From contig CAVZCU010000012.1 of the NCBI GenBank assembly GCA_963773845.1, positions 1,302,001-1,366,000 on the forward strand: a DNA stretch of 64,000 nucleotides, written 5' to 3'. This document shows, piece by piece, positions 18,430 to 26,451 of this stretch. Position 1 is the first letter of the stretch. Every line of letters begins with the position of its first letter. The position numbers and the translations under genes are program-made. This DNA comes from SIAJ01 sp963773845 (lineage in GTDB: Bacteria > Planctomycetota > Planctomycetia > Gemmatales > Gemmataceae). Below the pieces are notes generated by a model. That model was not told where the DNA came from and searched no databases. It was given only the letters and a program-made list of their open reading frames with translations.

Positions 18430-20304
18430 ATGCGCGTCCTACTCTTGATTTTCGCTGCTGTCGCCTTGTGGCCGGCCGCTTCCGCCGCTGAGCCACTGCG
18501 ATCGGAACGAATACTCGATGGCCCGTGGGAGTTTTGCCGCGAGGGCGAGAAGTCCAAGTGGAAGCCAGTGACCGTCCCGTCGAGCATGCAAAGCCACGAA
18601 GGTACCGATTGGCACGGAATCGGGGTTTATCGCCGAAGCGTTGGCAAGTTGAACATTCCCGCCGGCAAGCGCCTTCTCCTCCATTTCACCGCCGTCGCGA
18701 CTTTCGCCGAGGTCTTCTGGAATGGCACGAAAGTCGGAGAGCATCTCGGCGGGTGGACCTCCTTTCGATTGGACGTCACCGATTTGATTCGCGACAAGCC
18801 GGCGGATTTCAAGCACATACTGACAATCAAGGTGGATGAACGGGTCGGGCACAATACCCAGGGCTTCCTGCCGATCGTCCAACCGCACTTTGGCGGCATC
18901 TGGCAACCGGTCAAACTCATCACCGTTCCCGACAAGTTCATCGACGATCTTCGCGCGCTACCTCCGCCGGATGCGGATTTGCCCGTTTGGTCGCCGAACT
19001 CTCCAAAGTTGAAGGAAGTGGTCCTGATCAACGAATCGAATGATCGCGTACACCTGCGAACGGCCCGACGAACGGTGGCGACGCGTGGCGATCAATTGCT
19101 CCTGAATGGCCGGCCACTTCAAGTTCGCGGAGTCCTCAACTGGGGTTATTACCCGCCCACTCTGGAACCGATCCCCGCGGACGAAACCTGGCGAGCCGAT
19201 CTGCGGCGCCTCCAGGCGCGGGGTTTCAATTTGATGAAATGCTGCCTGTGGATCCCCCCCGCCCGACTCCTTGAAATTGCCGACGAAGAAGGGATGTTGA
19301 TCTGGATCGAATACCCGACCTGGCATCCGCAACTGACGCCAAAGCATCTGGCGGAACTGACGCGGGAATTTGAGGAGTTCTTTGCCCATGTTCGCAACCA
19401 TCCCTGTGTGATCCTGCACAGCCTGACCTGCGAAACTGGACCGCGTGCCGATATCAACGTCATCAAGGCCCTCACGGGCAAGTGCAAGGCAATGATTCCC
19501 GGCGCCATCGTGGAAGACGATAGCAGTTGGATCGAATGGAACCGCGTCACCGATTTCTACGATGATCATCCCTACGGCAACAATCATACCTGGGTGGAAA
19601 TCCTCCGTCGTCTCCGAGACTACAAGGCGCTCGGCATTAAGCCGCTATTGCTCGGCGAAGCCATCGCAGCGGACACCTGGACACCAACAGCGGAATTGGC
19701 CAAGCATGTCGGCAGCGAACGGCCGTATTGGCTGCCGCATCATTTCCAGGCCAACGCGCACTGGTTGTATCGGATGAGGGAGCGCGGCTGGAATCTCGAT
19801 CAACAACAACTTGTTGACGATTCAAAGCGCTACGCGCTACTGATGCGGAAGTATCAGATCGAAACTTTCCGACGAGAGATTCCTGACGGCGGCTATGTCG
19901 TGAGCGTGATCCGCGATTTTCCCTTGGCGGCCATGGGACTCATTGACTACCGGGGTCGCGACAAATGGCCAAGCGAAGCGTGGAAATGGCATGGCGAAAC
20001 CATGCTGACCATCCAGACCGAGAGCGATCGGCGGACGTTTGCCAGTGGCGACAATTTCATTGCCAAGATCCGGCCGGTGGGACCATTATCAAAAAGCGCG
20101 AAGGTGGTGGTTCTCTGGACCGGCGACAATGCGCTGACAGCCGGCGAAACAAATTCAGGCGACGTCCGCGTCCACCTTGCGAACGTCACTCAGCCGGCTC
20201 GAATGACCGTCGCGGCGATGATGAACGGCAAAGACGGGCCGATGGCATCGAATGAATGGTCGATGTGGGTGGCGCCGCGCCGAAACCGATTCCCAAGACA
20301 GTGA
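18430..20304 (+). CDS. Glycoside hydrolase family 2-type enzyme, N-terminal fragment
   Basis: A signal peptide (MRVLLLIFAAVALWPAASA) is followed by a GH2 sugar-binding jelly-roll domain (residues ~25-170, with VPSSMQSHEGTDWHGIGVYR and FGGIWQPVKL). An unusually short Ig-like linker and a TIM-barrel domain follow (from ~220, NGRPLQVRGVLNWGYYPP). The acid/base signature RNHPCVILHSLTCE near residue 334 aligns with the GH2 pattern RNHPxVxxWSLGNE but lacks the Trp and the Asn. A second catalytic Glu is likely in LLLGEAIAADTW. Probably a periplasmic or secreted beta-galactosidase/glucuronidase-like enzyme of unknown substrate. A frameshift near 20275 moves the rest into the next frame. Confidence 0.75.
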   Translation: MRVLLLIFAAVALWPAASAAEPLRSERILDGPWEFCREGEKSKWKPVTVPSSMQSHEGTDWHGIGVYRRSVGKLNIPAGKRLLLHFTAVATFAEVFWNGTKVGEHLGGWTSFRLDVTDLIRDKPADFKHILTIKVDERVGHNTQGFLPIVQPHFGGIWQPVKLITVPDKFIDDLRALPPPDADLPVWSPNSPKLKEVVLINESNDRVHLRTARRTVATRGDQLLLNGRPLQVRGVLNWGYYPPTLEPIPADETWRADLRRLQARGFNLMKCCLWIPPARLLEIADEEGMLIWIEYPTWHPQLTPKHLAELTREFEEFFAHVRNHPCVILHSLTCETGPRADINVIKALTGKCKAMIPGAIVEDDSSWIEWNRVTDFYDDHPYGNNHTWVEILRRLRDYKALGIKPLLLGEAIAADTWTPTAELAKHVGSERPYWLPHHFQANAHWLYRMRERGWNLDQQQLVDDSKRYALLMRKYQIETFRREIPDGGYVVSVIRDFPLAAMGLIDYRGRDKWPSEAWKWHGETMLTIQTESDRRTFASGDNFIAKIRPVGPLSKSAKVVVLWTGDNALTAGETNSGDVRVHLANVTQPARMTVAAMMNGKDGPMASNEWSMWVAPRRNRFPRQ

Positions 20305-21269
20305 TCGTTGCCCATCGATTGGACGCGGCAGTCTTGTCGAAGCTGGAAGCGGGCGCCAGGGTCCTGCTGCTGCCGGATAACGGTCCGGGCAGTCCGCCGC
20401 TTCAGTCGCAATGGTTTTTGCGCGGCGGGCCAGTCGTGTTCAATCATCCAGCTTTGGTCCATGTCCCACACGATTTGCTCGTGGAAACGCAGCACTTCGA
20501 TCTCGCTAGCGACGTCATCCAGGACATCAAGTACCTCGACGAAATTGACCCCATTCTCCTTCTCTGGGACAACCACGATATTCGTGAAGTGCGGACGCAT
20601 GCATTGGCGTTTGCAACGAATGTCGGCAGCGGAAGACTTCTAGTCTCGTCGTTGCGCCACGAGGGAAAAACGAATTCGATAGGCCAGTGGCTCCTGGGCG
20701 AGTTCGCGGACTATCTGGCGTCCGGTCCGGCGCCTCGAAAATCGTTATCGCCAGCAACCATTACGGGAATCCGCCACAAACTCACGGAACAAAAACTCGA
20801 ATTGGGCGGCGATACCATCTGGAAGTTTCGCCCGGATCCCAAAAACATCGGACTTGGGCAAAAGTGGGACGATCCGGGCGCTAAAACGCACGACTGGGCG
20901 GACATCAAGATCGATCGGGCGTGGGAAGCGCAAGGCTATCCCGATTTGGACGGCTGGGCGTGGTATCGAGTGCGGGTCGTGGTGCCAAAATCGTTCACCG
21001 GCAAAGAAGTGTATCTTCGATTCACGGGCGTCGACGATTACTACGAAGTCTATGTGAATGGAAAGAAGGCTGGCTCGGGCGGGGATATCGCCCATAAGTC
21101 CACGGCGTTCGCGGAGGTGAAGAGCCACAAGGTGACATCCCAGTTGAAGGCAGGTGAGACCGCGACGATTGCCGTTCGCGTGCTGGATTGGGGCGGGGCT
21201 GGCGGCATTTTTCGACCGGTCACCTTGACCACGTCTCCGGATGGACCCGGCAGCGCATTTGTGAAGTGA
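20256..21269 (+). CDS. Glycoside hydrolase family 2-type enzyme, C-terminal fragment
   Basis: Continuation of the GH2 gene; translation resumes near 20275 with PKPIPKTVIVAHRLD. A Rossmann-like stretch (LEAGARVLLLPDNGPG ... GSGRLLVSSLRHEG) resembles the extra glutamine-amidotransferase-like domain of some large glycosidases. A C-terminal carbohydrate-binding jelly roll follows (WYRVRVVVPKSFTGKEVYLR ... VDDYYEVYVNGKKAG). With the first fragment the protein would have about 945 residues. The start codon at 20256 is not thought to be used. Confidence 0.7.
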   Translation: MVDVGGAAPKPIPKTVIVAHRLDAAVLSKLEAGARVLLLPDNGPGSPPLQSQWFLRGGPVVFNHPALVHVPHDLLVETQHFDLASDVIQDIKYLDEIDPILLLWDNHDIREVRTHALAFATNVGSGRLLVSSLRHEGKTNSIGQWLLGEFADYLASGPAPRKSLSPATITGIRHKLTEQKLELGGDTIWKFRPDPKNIGLGQKWDDPGAKTHDWADIKIDRAWEAQGYPDLDGWAWYRVRVVVPKSFTGKEVYLRFTGVDDYYEVYVNGKKAGSGGDIAHKSTAFAEVKSHKVTSQLKAGETATIAVRVLDWGGAGGIFRPVTLTTSPDGPGSAFVK

Positions 21270-21634
21270 GCGATCGTGCTCAGCGCGAATGAAGAATGGA
21301 TCGGGATACTACGGTGACGAGACACGGTGCGATCGAGAAAGGCCGCGGTGAATCCGCTTCCGCAAGAATCACCCATGAAGCTGACCCGCTCGCCTCGGAA
21401 GCGAGTCGTCCTTGCACAAACGGACACACAGATGCGCCAAATCGCACAAGCCCATCTGCCGATTCGTATCAACAAGTGTAATCATTTCGGCCGCTTCCCG
21501 TACGCTCGATCGTGTGCCATAAGCCTTCCAACGAATAGAAGACGCCACTATTCGCTTCGGCACCGCGCTTGCCCCCTATCTTTTAAGGAGTGTCCGGAAA
21601 AAGTGACGACCCAACAGGGGGTTCGGAGATTGCA
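21270..21634. other. Intergenic, upstream region of glgC
   Basis: About 360 bases without a convincing gene. Short open frames exist on both strands but have no ribosome sites or recognisable features. The region presumably contains the glgC promoter. Confidence 0.4.
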
Positions 21635-22951
21635 ATGCGTGATCTGCTTGCCATGGTTCTGGGCGGAGGTAAGGGGACGCGGCTGTTTCCATTGACGCGC
21701 TACCGATCGAAGCCCGCTGTTCCGCTGGCTGGAAAGTATCGGCTGGTGGATATTCCGATCTCGAATTGCATCAATAGCGGGCTTAATCAAATCTACCTGT
21801 TGACTCAGTTCAATTCAGTCAGTCTGCACCGTCACGTTCGGCAAAGCTATTCGTTCGACCGATTCGGCGGCGGATTCGTCGAGATTCTCGCGGCGCAACA
21901 GTCCTTCGCTTTCGGTGAGGAGTGGTATCAAGGAACCGCCGACGCGGTCCGTAAGAACCTGCGCTTTCTGGAACAGCCCGGAATCAACCACGTCCTGATC
22001 CTGTCCGGAGATCAACTTTATCGAATGGATTTTCGAAACCTCCTCAATGCCCATCGCGGTTCTGGCGCCGATGTCACGATTGCGGCGGTTCCCGTTCTCG
22101 CCGGCAGGACGCCCGCTTTCGGCATCGTCCGTACGAACGATGCCGGCAAGGTCGTCAATTTCTGTGAAAAGCCGAAGTGTCACGAGGAATTGGCGGGTGT
22201 TCGCACCGATTCCGCGTGGCTCAAATCGCACGGCATTGAGGCCAACGGTCGAGAGTTCCTGGCGAACATGGGCATCTATCTTTTCAATCGCGATCCGCTC
22301 GTGCACTTGCTCAAGGAGACGCATTTCCAGGATTTCGGCAACGAGGTGTTTCCATTTTGTCTGCGTTCCAGCCAGGTTCACGTACATCTATTCGACGATT
22401 ACTGGGAGGACATTGGAACGATCAAGTCGTACTACGATGCGAACATGGCGCTCATCGGTCCCAATCCTCCGTTCCGGTTTGCCTCGCCGGAGACGCCCAT
22501 CTACACCGAAGCTCGGCACTTGCCTCCTTCCGTCGTTGATAGCGCTTCCATCCGGCGATGCATGATTGTCGATGGCTGTCTCATTGGTGAAGACGCGGTT
22601 CTCGAAAACAGCGTGATTGGACTGCGCTGCCGAATTGGCCACAAGGTGACCATTCGCAATTCCATCATCATGGGCAACGATTCTTACCAGTCGGCCCGAG
22701 AAGTATCCGCGGACTTGCAGCACGGCCAACCGCCGGTGGGCATCGGCGATGGCAGCGTCATCGAGCGTGCCATCATCGACAAGGGTTGTCGAATTGGCAA
22801 GAACGTCCGCATCGGACCGCATGCCGGAGCGACAGCAAAACTGCAACTCCCGGATGTCGTAATCCGCGATGGGATCATTGTTTTACCCACGGGCACGATC
22901 GTTCCGGATGGTAGTGTTCTCGGAATTCCATCACGGGACTTCGGCGGTTGA
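21635..22951 (+). CDS. glgC: Glucose-1-phosphate adenylyltransferase
   Basis: The 438-residue protein makes ADP-glucose from ATP and glucose-1-phosphate, the first committed step of bacterial glycogen synthesis. The N-terminal nucleotidyltransferase domain begins with the ATP-binding signature GGGKGTRLFPLT. SKPAVPLAGKYRLVDIPISN and the metal/substrate loop VLILSGDQLYRMD follow. The second half is a left-handed beta-helix with hexapeptide repeats (VDGCLIGEDAVLENSVIGLR, KGCRIGKNVRIGP). The start at 21635 was chosen over an earlier in-frame ATG because GGAG lies six bases upstream and the protein then begins MRDLLAMVLGG like its homologues. No other glycogen genes are adjacent. Confidence 0.93.
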   Translation: MRDLLAMVLGGGKGTRLFPLTRYRSKPAVPLAGKYRLVDIPISNCINSGLNQIYLLTQFNSVSLHRHVRQSYSFDRFGGGFVEILAAQQSFAFGEEWYQGTADAVRKNLRFLEQPGINHVLILSGDQLYRMDFRNLLNAHRGSGADVTIAAVPVLAGRTPAFGIVRTNDAGKVVNFCEKPKCHEELAGVRTDSAWLKSHGIEANGREFLANMGIYLFNRDPLVHLLKETHFQDFGNEVFPFCLRSSQVHVHLFDDYWEDIGTIKSYYDANMALIGPNPPFRFASPETPIYTEARHLPPSVVDSASIRRCMIVDGCLIGEDAVLENSVIGLRCRIGHKVTIRNSIIMGNDSYQSAREVSADLQHGQPPVGIGDGSVIERAIIDKGCRIGKNVRIGPHAGATAKLQLPDVVIRDGIIVLPTGTIVPDGSVLGIPSRDFGG

Positions 22952-23019
22952 TTTGGGATAATACGCTCGATAGTCGCGCGCGCGATAACGGTCACTACTA
23001 AATCCGAAGGTTCTCCACG

Positions 23020-23376
23020 ATGGCTGAAACCGCGCTGCTGGCATGGTGCTTCGTCGCGGGTTTGGGTCTCGGTCTGTTCTTTTTCGGTGGTCTTTGGTTG
23101 ACTGTTCGCCGGCTGCCGACGGCGAAGTTGCCTGGCTTATGGATGATGGTAAGCTCAGTCGCGCGCTCGCTTGGCGTGCTCGCAGGCTTCTATCTGGTCA
23201 TGTCTGGGCGCTGGGATCGGCTGCTATCCGCTCTGATTGGCTTCACGCTGATCCGATTCATCATGGCGTGCTGGTCCCGGCGAAATATGCCCGGCGATCG
23301 TGGGACCTACGGGGTCCAAAGCCCTGTAGGTCCCGCGAGCAAGGACCGATCCCTTCCTAGCCGAGCTTCACCGTAA
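23020..23376 (+). CDS. atpR: Orphan N-ATPase subunit AtpR-like protein
   Basis: The 118-residue membrane protein closely resembles AtpR, a small subunit specific to the Na+/H+-type N-ATPase. It has an N-terminal helix with GLGLFFFGGLWLTVRR, then two further helices (SVARSLGVLAGFYLVMSGRW and LLSALIGFTLIRFIMAC). In complete N-ATPase operons atpR is followed by atpB, atpE, atpF, atpA and atpG. None of these is here: the next gene converges and is an aldehyde dehydrogenase. The C-terminal ~25 residues are encoded by a hairpin (23302-23334) and may be an acquired tail. It overlaps the dehydrogenase gene by 20 bases, tail to tail. Confidence 0.75.
   Translation: MAETALLAWCFVAGLGLGLFFFGGLWLTVRRLPTAKLPGLWMMVSSVARSLGVLAGFYLVMSGRWDRLLSALIGFTLIRFIMACWSRRNMPGDRGTYGVQSPVGPASKDRSLPSRASP
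23302..23334. repeat. Inverted repeat, possible terminator
   Basis: GGGACCTAC at 23302 and GTAGGTCCC ending at 23334 form a 13-bp stem with one mismatch around a short loop. It lies at the convergent end of atpR and the aldehyde dehydrogenase gene, where it could stop transcription from both sides. The GGACCTAC core resembles the arms of the 60.7-kb repeats. Confidence 0.6.
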
Positions 23377-24838
23377 CCGTCTTCGTTTCGGTGTAGTGTT
23401 CGAGCGCCGCCTCGCCGTTCTCGCGACCCAAGCCCGACATCTTGAACCCGCCGAATGGAGTCGTCGTGTCCACCACGTGATAACAATTCACCCAGACGGT
23501 GCCGGCCTTGACGCGGCGCGCATAGGTATGCGCTTTGTTGATGTCCTGCGTCCACACGCCGGCAGCCAGGCCGTAGTAGGTGCTGTTGGCGCGATCGAGC
23601 ATCTCGTCCATGTTTTCGAATGGCAGCACACTGACGACGGGGCCAAAGATTTCGTCCTTGGCAATTTCCATATCGTCCTTCACATCGTCGAAGATCGTCG
23701 GCGATACGAAGTAGCCCTTGCTGCCGACGCGTTCGCCGCCGACCATGAGCTTCGCTCCCTGCTTCTGGCCGGACTTGATGTAACCCAGGATCTTGTCCAA
23801 CTGCTCCTGCGAAACTTGTGGTCCCTGCTCGGTCGACTCATCCAGGGGGTCGCCGACCTTTCGCTGTTTGGCTCGGGCCGCCAATCGCTCGACGAATTCT
23901 TTCTGAATCCTTTTCTCGACGAACAGTCGGCTGCCGGCCGTGCAGCACTGGCCACAATGGAAATAAATCGCGTGGAATGCCCCCTCGACTGCCTGAGCCA
24001 AATCGGCATCGGCGAAGATGACATTCGGCGACTTGCCGCCCAGCTCGAACGTCAGGCGCTTGAGCGTCGGGGCAGCGTTCTTCTGGATGATCTTGGCGGT
24101 ATCGACATGCCCGGTGAACGCAACTTTGTCGATATTCGGATGCACGACGATCGCGTTTCCGGTAGTCTCGCCATAACCCGCGAGCAGGTTGATGACTCCC
24201 GGCGGGAAACCGACTTCCACGGCCAACTCCGCCAAGCGCATCGCCGAGAGCGGCGTCTGCTCGGCCGTCTTCATGACGATCGTGTTGCCGCAGGCGAGGG
24301 CCGGTCCCCATTTCCATGCCAGCATCAACAGCGGAAAGTTCCAGGGAATAATCTGCCCGCAAACGCCGACCGGTTGGCGAAGCGTGTACGACAGGAAGTT
24401 GCCGCGAACCGGGACAGTCTTGCCTTCGATCTTGTCGGCCCAGCCGGCGTAATAGCGCAGCCAGTTGACGACTCCCTCGACGTCGCCGCGCGAATCGCGG
24501 ATCGTCTTGCCGCAGTTGAGCGATTCGAGCATCGCCAGCTCGCCGACTTCCTGCTCAACGCGGTCGGCGAGTTTGAACATCAGCCGGCCGCGATCGGCCG
24601 CATCCATCCGCGACCAGGGGCCGCTCTCGAGGGCCTTGCGAGCGCCTTTGACCGCGGCGTCCACGTCCTTGGCCGTCGCGTGAGCGACCTTGGCGAGAAC
24701 TTCACCGGTCGCCGGGTTGAGCGTGTCGAATGTGCCCCCGTCGGAGGCATCGACCCATTCGTTGTTGATCATCAAGCGAGTCTGGCGAATCGCCGGGCGG
24801 GCGGCTTTGGCTGCCGGATGTGTCTTGGTCGTGGCCAT
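23357..24838 (-). CDS. Aldehyde dehydrogenase (NAD-dependent)
   Basis: The 493-residue protein is a full-length member of the aldehyde dehydrogenase superfamily, nearest in style to the betaine/retinal aldehyde dehydrogenase group. Visible landmarks are PWNFPLLMLAWKWGPALACG (cofactor domain), FTGHVDTAKII, the general-base Glu in FELGGKSPN, the catalytic Cys in FHCGQCCTAGSR and the C-terminal FGGFKMSGLGRENG. AGAGGA stands about eight bases before the start. Twenty Ala/Lys/Thr-rich residues precede the conserved domain and are variable. The substrate is not predictable. It is cytoplasmic and converges with atpR. Confidence 0.92.
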   Translation of the reverse strand: MATTKTHPAAKAARPAIRQTRLMINNEWVDASDGGTFDTLNPATGEVLAKVAHATAKDVDAAVKGARKALESGPWSRMDAADRGRLMFKLADRVEQEVGELAMLESLNCGKTIRDSRGDVEGVVNWLRYYAGWADKIEGKTVPVRGNFLSYTLRQPVGVCGQIIPWNFPLLMLAWKWGPALACGNTIVMKTAEQTPLSAMRLAELAVEVGFPPGVINLLAGYGETTGNAIVVHPNIDKVAFTGHVDTAKIIQKNAAPTLKRLTFELGGKSPNVIFADADLAQAVEGAFHAIYFHCGQCCTAGSRLFVEKRIQKEFVERLAARAKQRKVGDPLDESTEQGPQVSQEQLDKILGYIKSGQKQGAKLMVGGERVGSKGYFVSPTIFDDVKDDMEIAKDEIFGPVVSVLPFENMDEMLDRANSTYYGLAAGVWTQDINKAHTYARRVKAGTVWVNCYHVVDTTTPFGGFKMSGLGRENGEAALEHYTETKTVTVKLG

Positions 24839-24927
24839 GATGCGCTTCCTCTAAGGGAGAGTGTCTGTGCGGGGGCATCATAAACGACCTGACGGACGCG
24901 TCAAGGATATGCTCGACATTCGCGCCG

Positions 24928-24994
24928 GTAGCTGGATTCGCCAGAATTCAGCGCTTGCTCACGCCATGCGCTGAATTCTGGCGAATCCAGCTAC
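24928..24994. repeat. Inverted repeat with 27-bp perfect arms
   Basis: Arms 24928-24954 and 24968-24994 are exact complements (core TGGATTCGCCAGAATTCAGC) with a 13-base loop. It stands between the SYLF gene and the aldehyde dehydrogenase gene, both on the minus strand, and is a good candidate for the SYLF gene's terminator. Confidence 0.85.
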
Positions 24995-25005
24995 TTGAAG
25001 GGATG

Positions 25006-25749
25006 CTATTTCTTCGGCGGTTCGAGGCGCGGGCCGTCGGCGGGCGGCGGCGCCGGGCGCGTTCCGGGGGAATCGCCCGACCAATGCGAAAGGCGCGACT
25101 TCAGCGTTCCAGCTTCCTTCGGGGCATCGAGTTTTCCACTCATGATGTCCGACACCTTCACCCGGCGTTTGCCGTAAAACCGATCGTTCGCCAGGTTGTC
25201 GACCTGAATCGTATCGCCATCGAGAGCCACGCCGGCAAACAGGCCGCGGGTGCGCGAATAAGACAGTATCTCCGCCTTGAGCTGAGCATCGGTTGCCACC
25301 GACAACTCGCGGCCAACCGGACCAGCCGAAACGGACGCATCACCGCCAAGCGTGATCTTGCCGGCGCCCCGGAGTATTCGATTGAGGCTCTTACCATTGC
25401 GAACAATCAAGAACAGATCGGTCGCCTGCACGCCAACCTGCCAGCCGACACTGCCGCCGGTGATTTGGATGAAGATCGGATCGCTCCAGCCGTTCTTCTC
25501 GCGGATCAACATTACGCCATGCCCATGCCGGCCAGCAACGATGAATCCGCCTTTGAGCACATCCGGCGCAATGATCACTGCGCTCGCTTGACGCAAGAGG
25601 GCGGGCGGCACGCGCTTCTCCGGTGCGTCGGCCAGATCGTCGAGAACATCGATTGAGTTGTCGATCGTAGCGCTGCGCGGGGCCGCGCCGGCCAAAGCAG
25701 GCCAACACGCCAGCAGCCCGGCAGTGAACAGTAATGAGCGGCGGGTCAT
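25006..25749 (-). CDS. Secreted SYLF/Ysc84-domain lipid-binding protein
   Basis: The protein (about 247 residues) has a signal peptide with an N-terminal double Arg (MTRRSLLFTAGLLACWPALA), then a SYLF/Ysc84 domain across residues ~40-190. Family features are ASAVIIAPDVLKGGFIVAGR, ITGGSVGWQVGVQATDLFLI and LFAGVALDGDTIQVDN. SYLF domains bind phosphoinositides in eukaryotes; in bacteria they are mostly periplasmic proteins of unknown role. The second Met (25749) is preferred because GGAG lies seven bases before it; a Met six bases earlier is possible. The C terminus is Pro-rich (PGTRPAPPPADGPRLEPPKK) and likely disordered. Confidence 0.85.
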   Translation of the reverse strand: MTRRSLLFTAGLLACWPALAGAAPRSATIDNSIDVLDDLADAPEKRVPPALLRQASAVIIAPDVLKGGFIVAGRHGHGVMLIREKNGWSDPIFIQITGGSVGWQVGVQATDLFLIVRNGKSLNRILRGAGKITLGGDASVSAGPVGRELSVATDAQLKAEILSYSRTRGLFAGVALDGDTIQVDNLANDRFYGKRRVKVSDIMSGKLDAPKEAGTLKSRLSHWSGDSPGTRPAPPPADGPRLEPPKK

Positions 25750-25755
25750 ATTCAT

Positions 25756-26451
25756 TCTCCATTTGCGTCGGGCACGCGAGCATGCCGTCTGTCATCATGT
25801 CATTCAACTTCAACACGCCTTCCTTAAGCAAACCTGATTCCAGTTCCAGGGATTTTGCCAGGACTCGACACCCTCCACGACGGCGTACGCCGCAGATGCG
25901 CTCAAGTCGATAAGAAGGGAAGGTGAGTCAAGGTTCCACGGAAGCGATTTTGCCGGGCATGGTAAGCAGCGCAATTTGAGCCCTCAATCGCGTGACCCAT
26001 TCGCGAGGCGACCGATTGGTCCGCGTGTATCCGAAACGCTCACTCCGACTGCGTCGTCTGCCGCTGGGCAAACGCGCCGATCACGACATTGCCATTTCGA
26101 TTGAACAATTTTCCAGGCAATGGCCCTTGCGTTGAGCGGATCGAGAATATACCTGAAGGATGGCGACGTGTCTTGGTGAGAGTTCCGGCCTTGACTGGCG
26201 AACGCGGTAACTCGAACAAGCAGCGCAGCCGGCCGAGACAGCGGGAGAATACGTAATTGGCCAATATTAGCCATAAAGAGACGGTTAATACTCAAACATG
26301 GCACAGAATGGCACAGAATGACACACCAAAAAAAGATACTGGTCGACATGATGAGTCGAGAACGCCCTGAAATGTCTAACAATGTCTAGTTTGCTAGGCG
26401 CGAACTATTGATGGCCGGGAAACAAGCGTATTCTTTTGAGCGATTTGAACA
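25756..26451. other. Intergenic, nothing firm recognised
   Basis: About 700 bases in a divergent gap. A 132-codon minus-strand frame (25984-26382) has no ribosome site and no recognisable domain, so it is not called. A short direct repeat, ATGGCACAGA twice with a third degenerate copy, lies at about 26298-26324. Promoters for the SYLF and DUF1592 genes should lie here. Confidence 0.4.

Noticed and set aside
23396..24883. 495-codon open frame antisense to the aldehyde dehydrogenase
   Set aside because: It is a shadow created by the codon bias of a real, fully conserved gene on the other strand; no domain is recognisable.
25984..26382. Minus-strand 132-codon frame in the gap before the DUF1592 gene
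   Set aside because: No ribosome site, no recognisable domain and irregular composition; left as intergenic.
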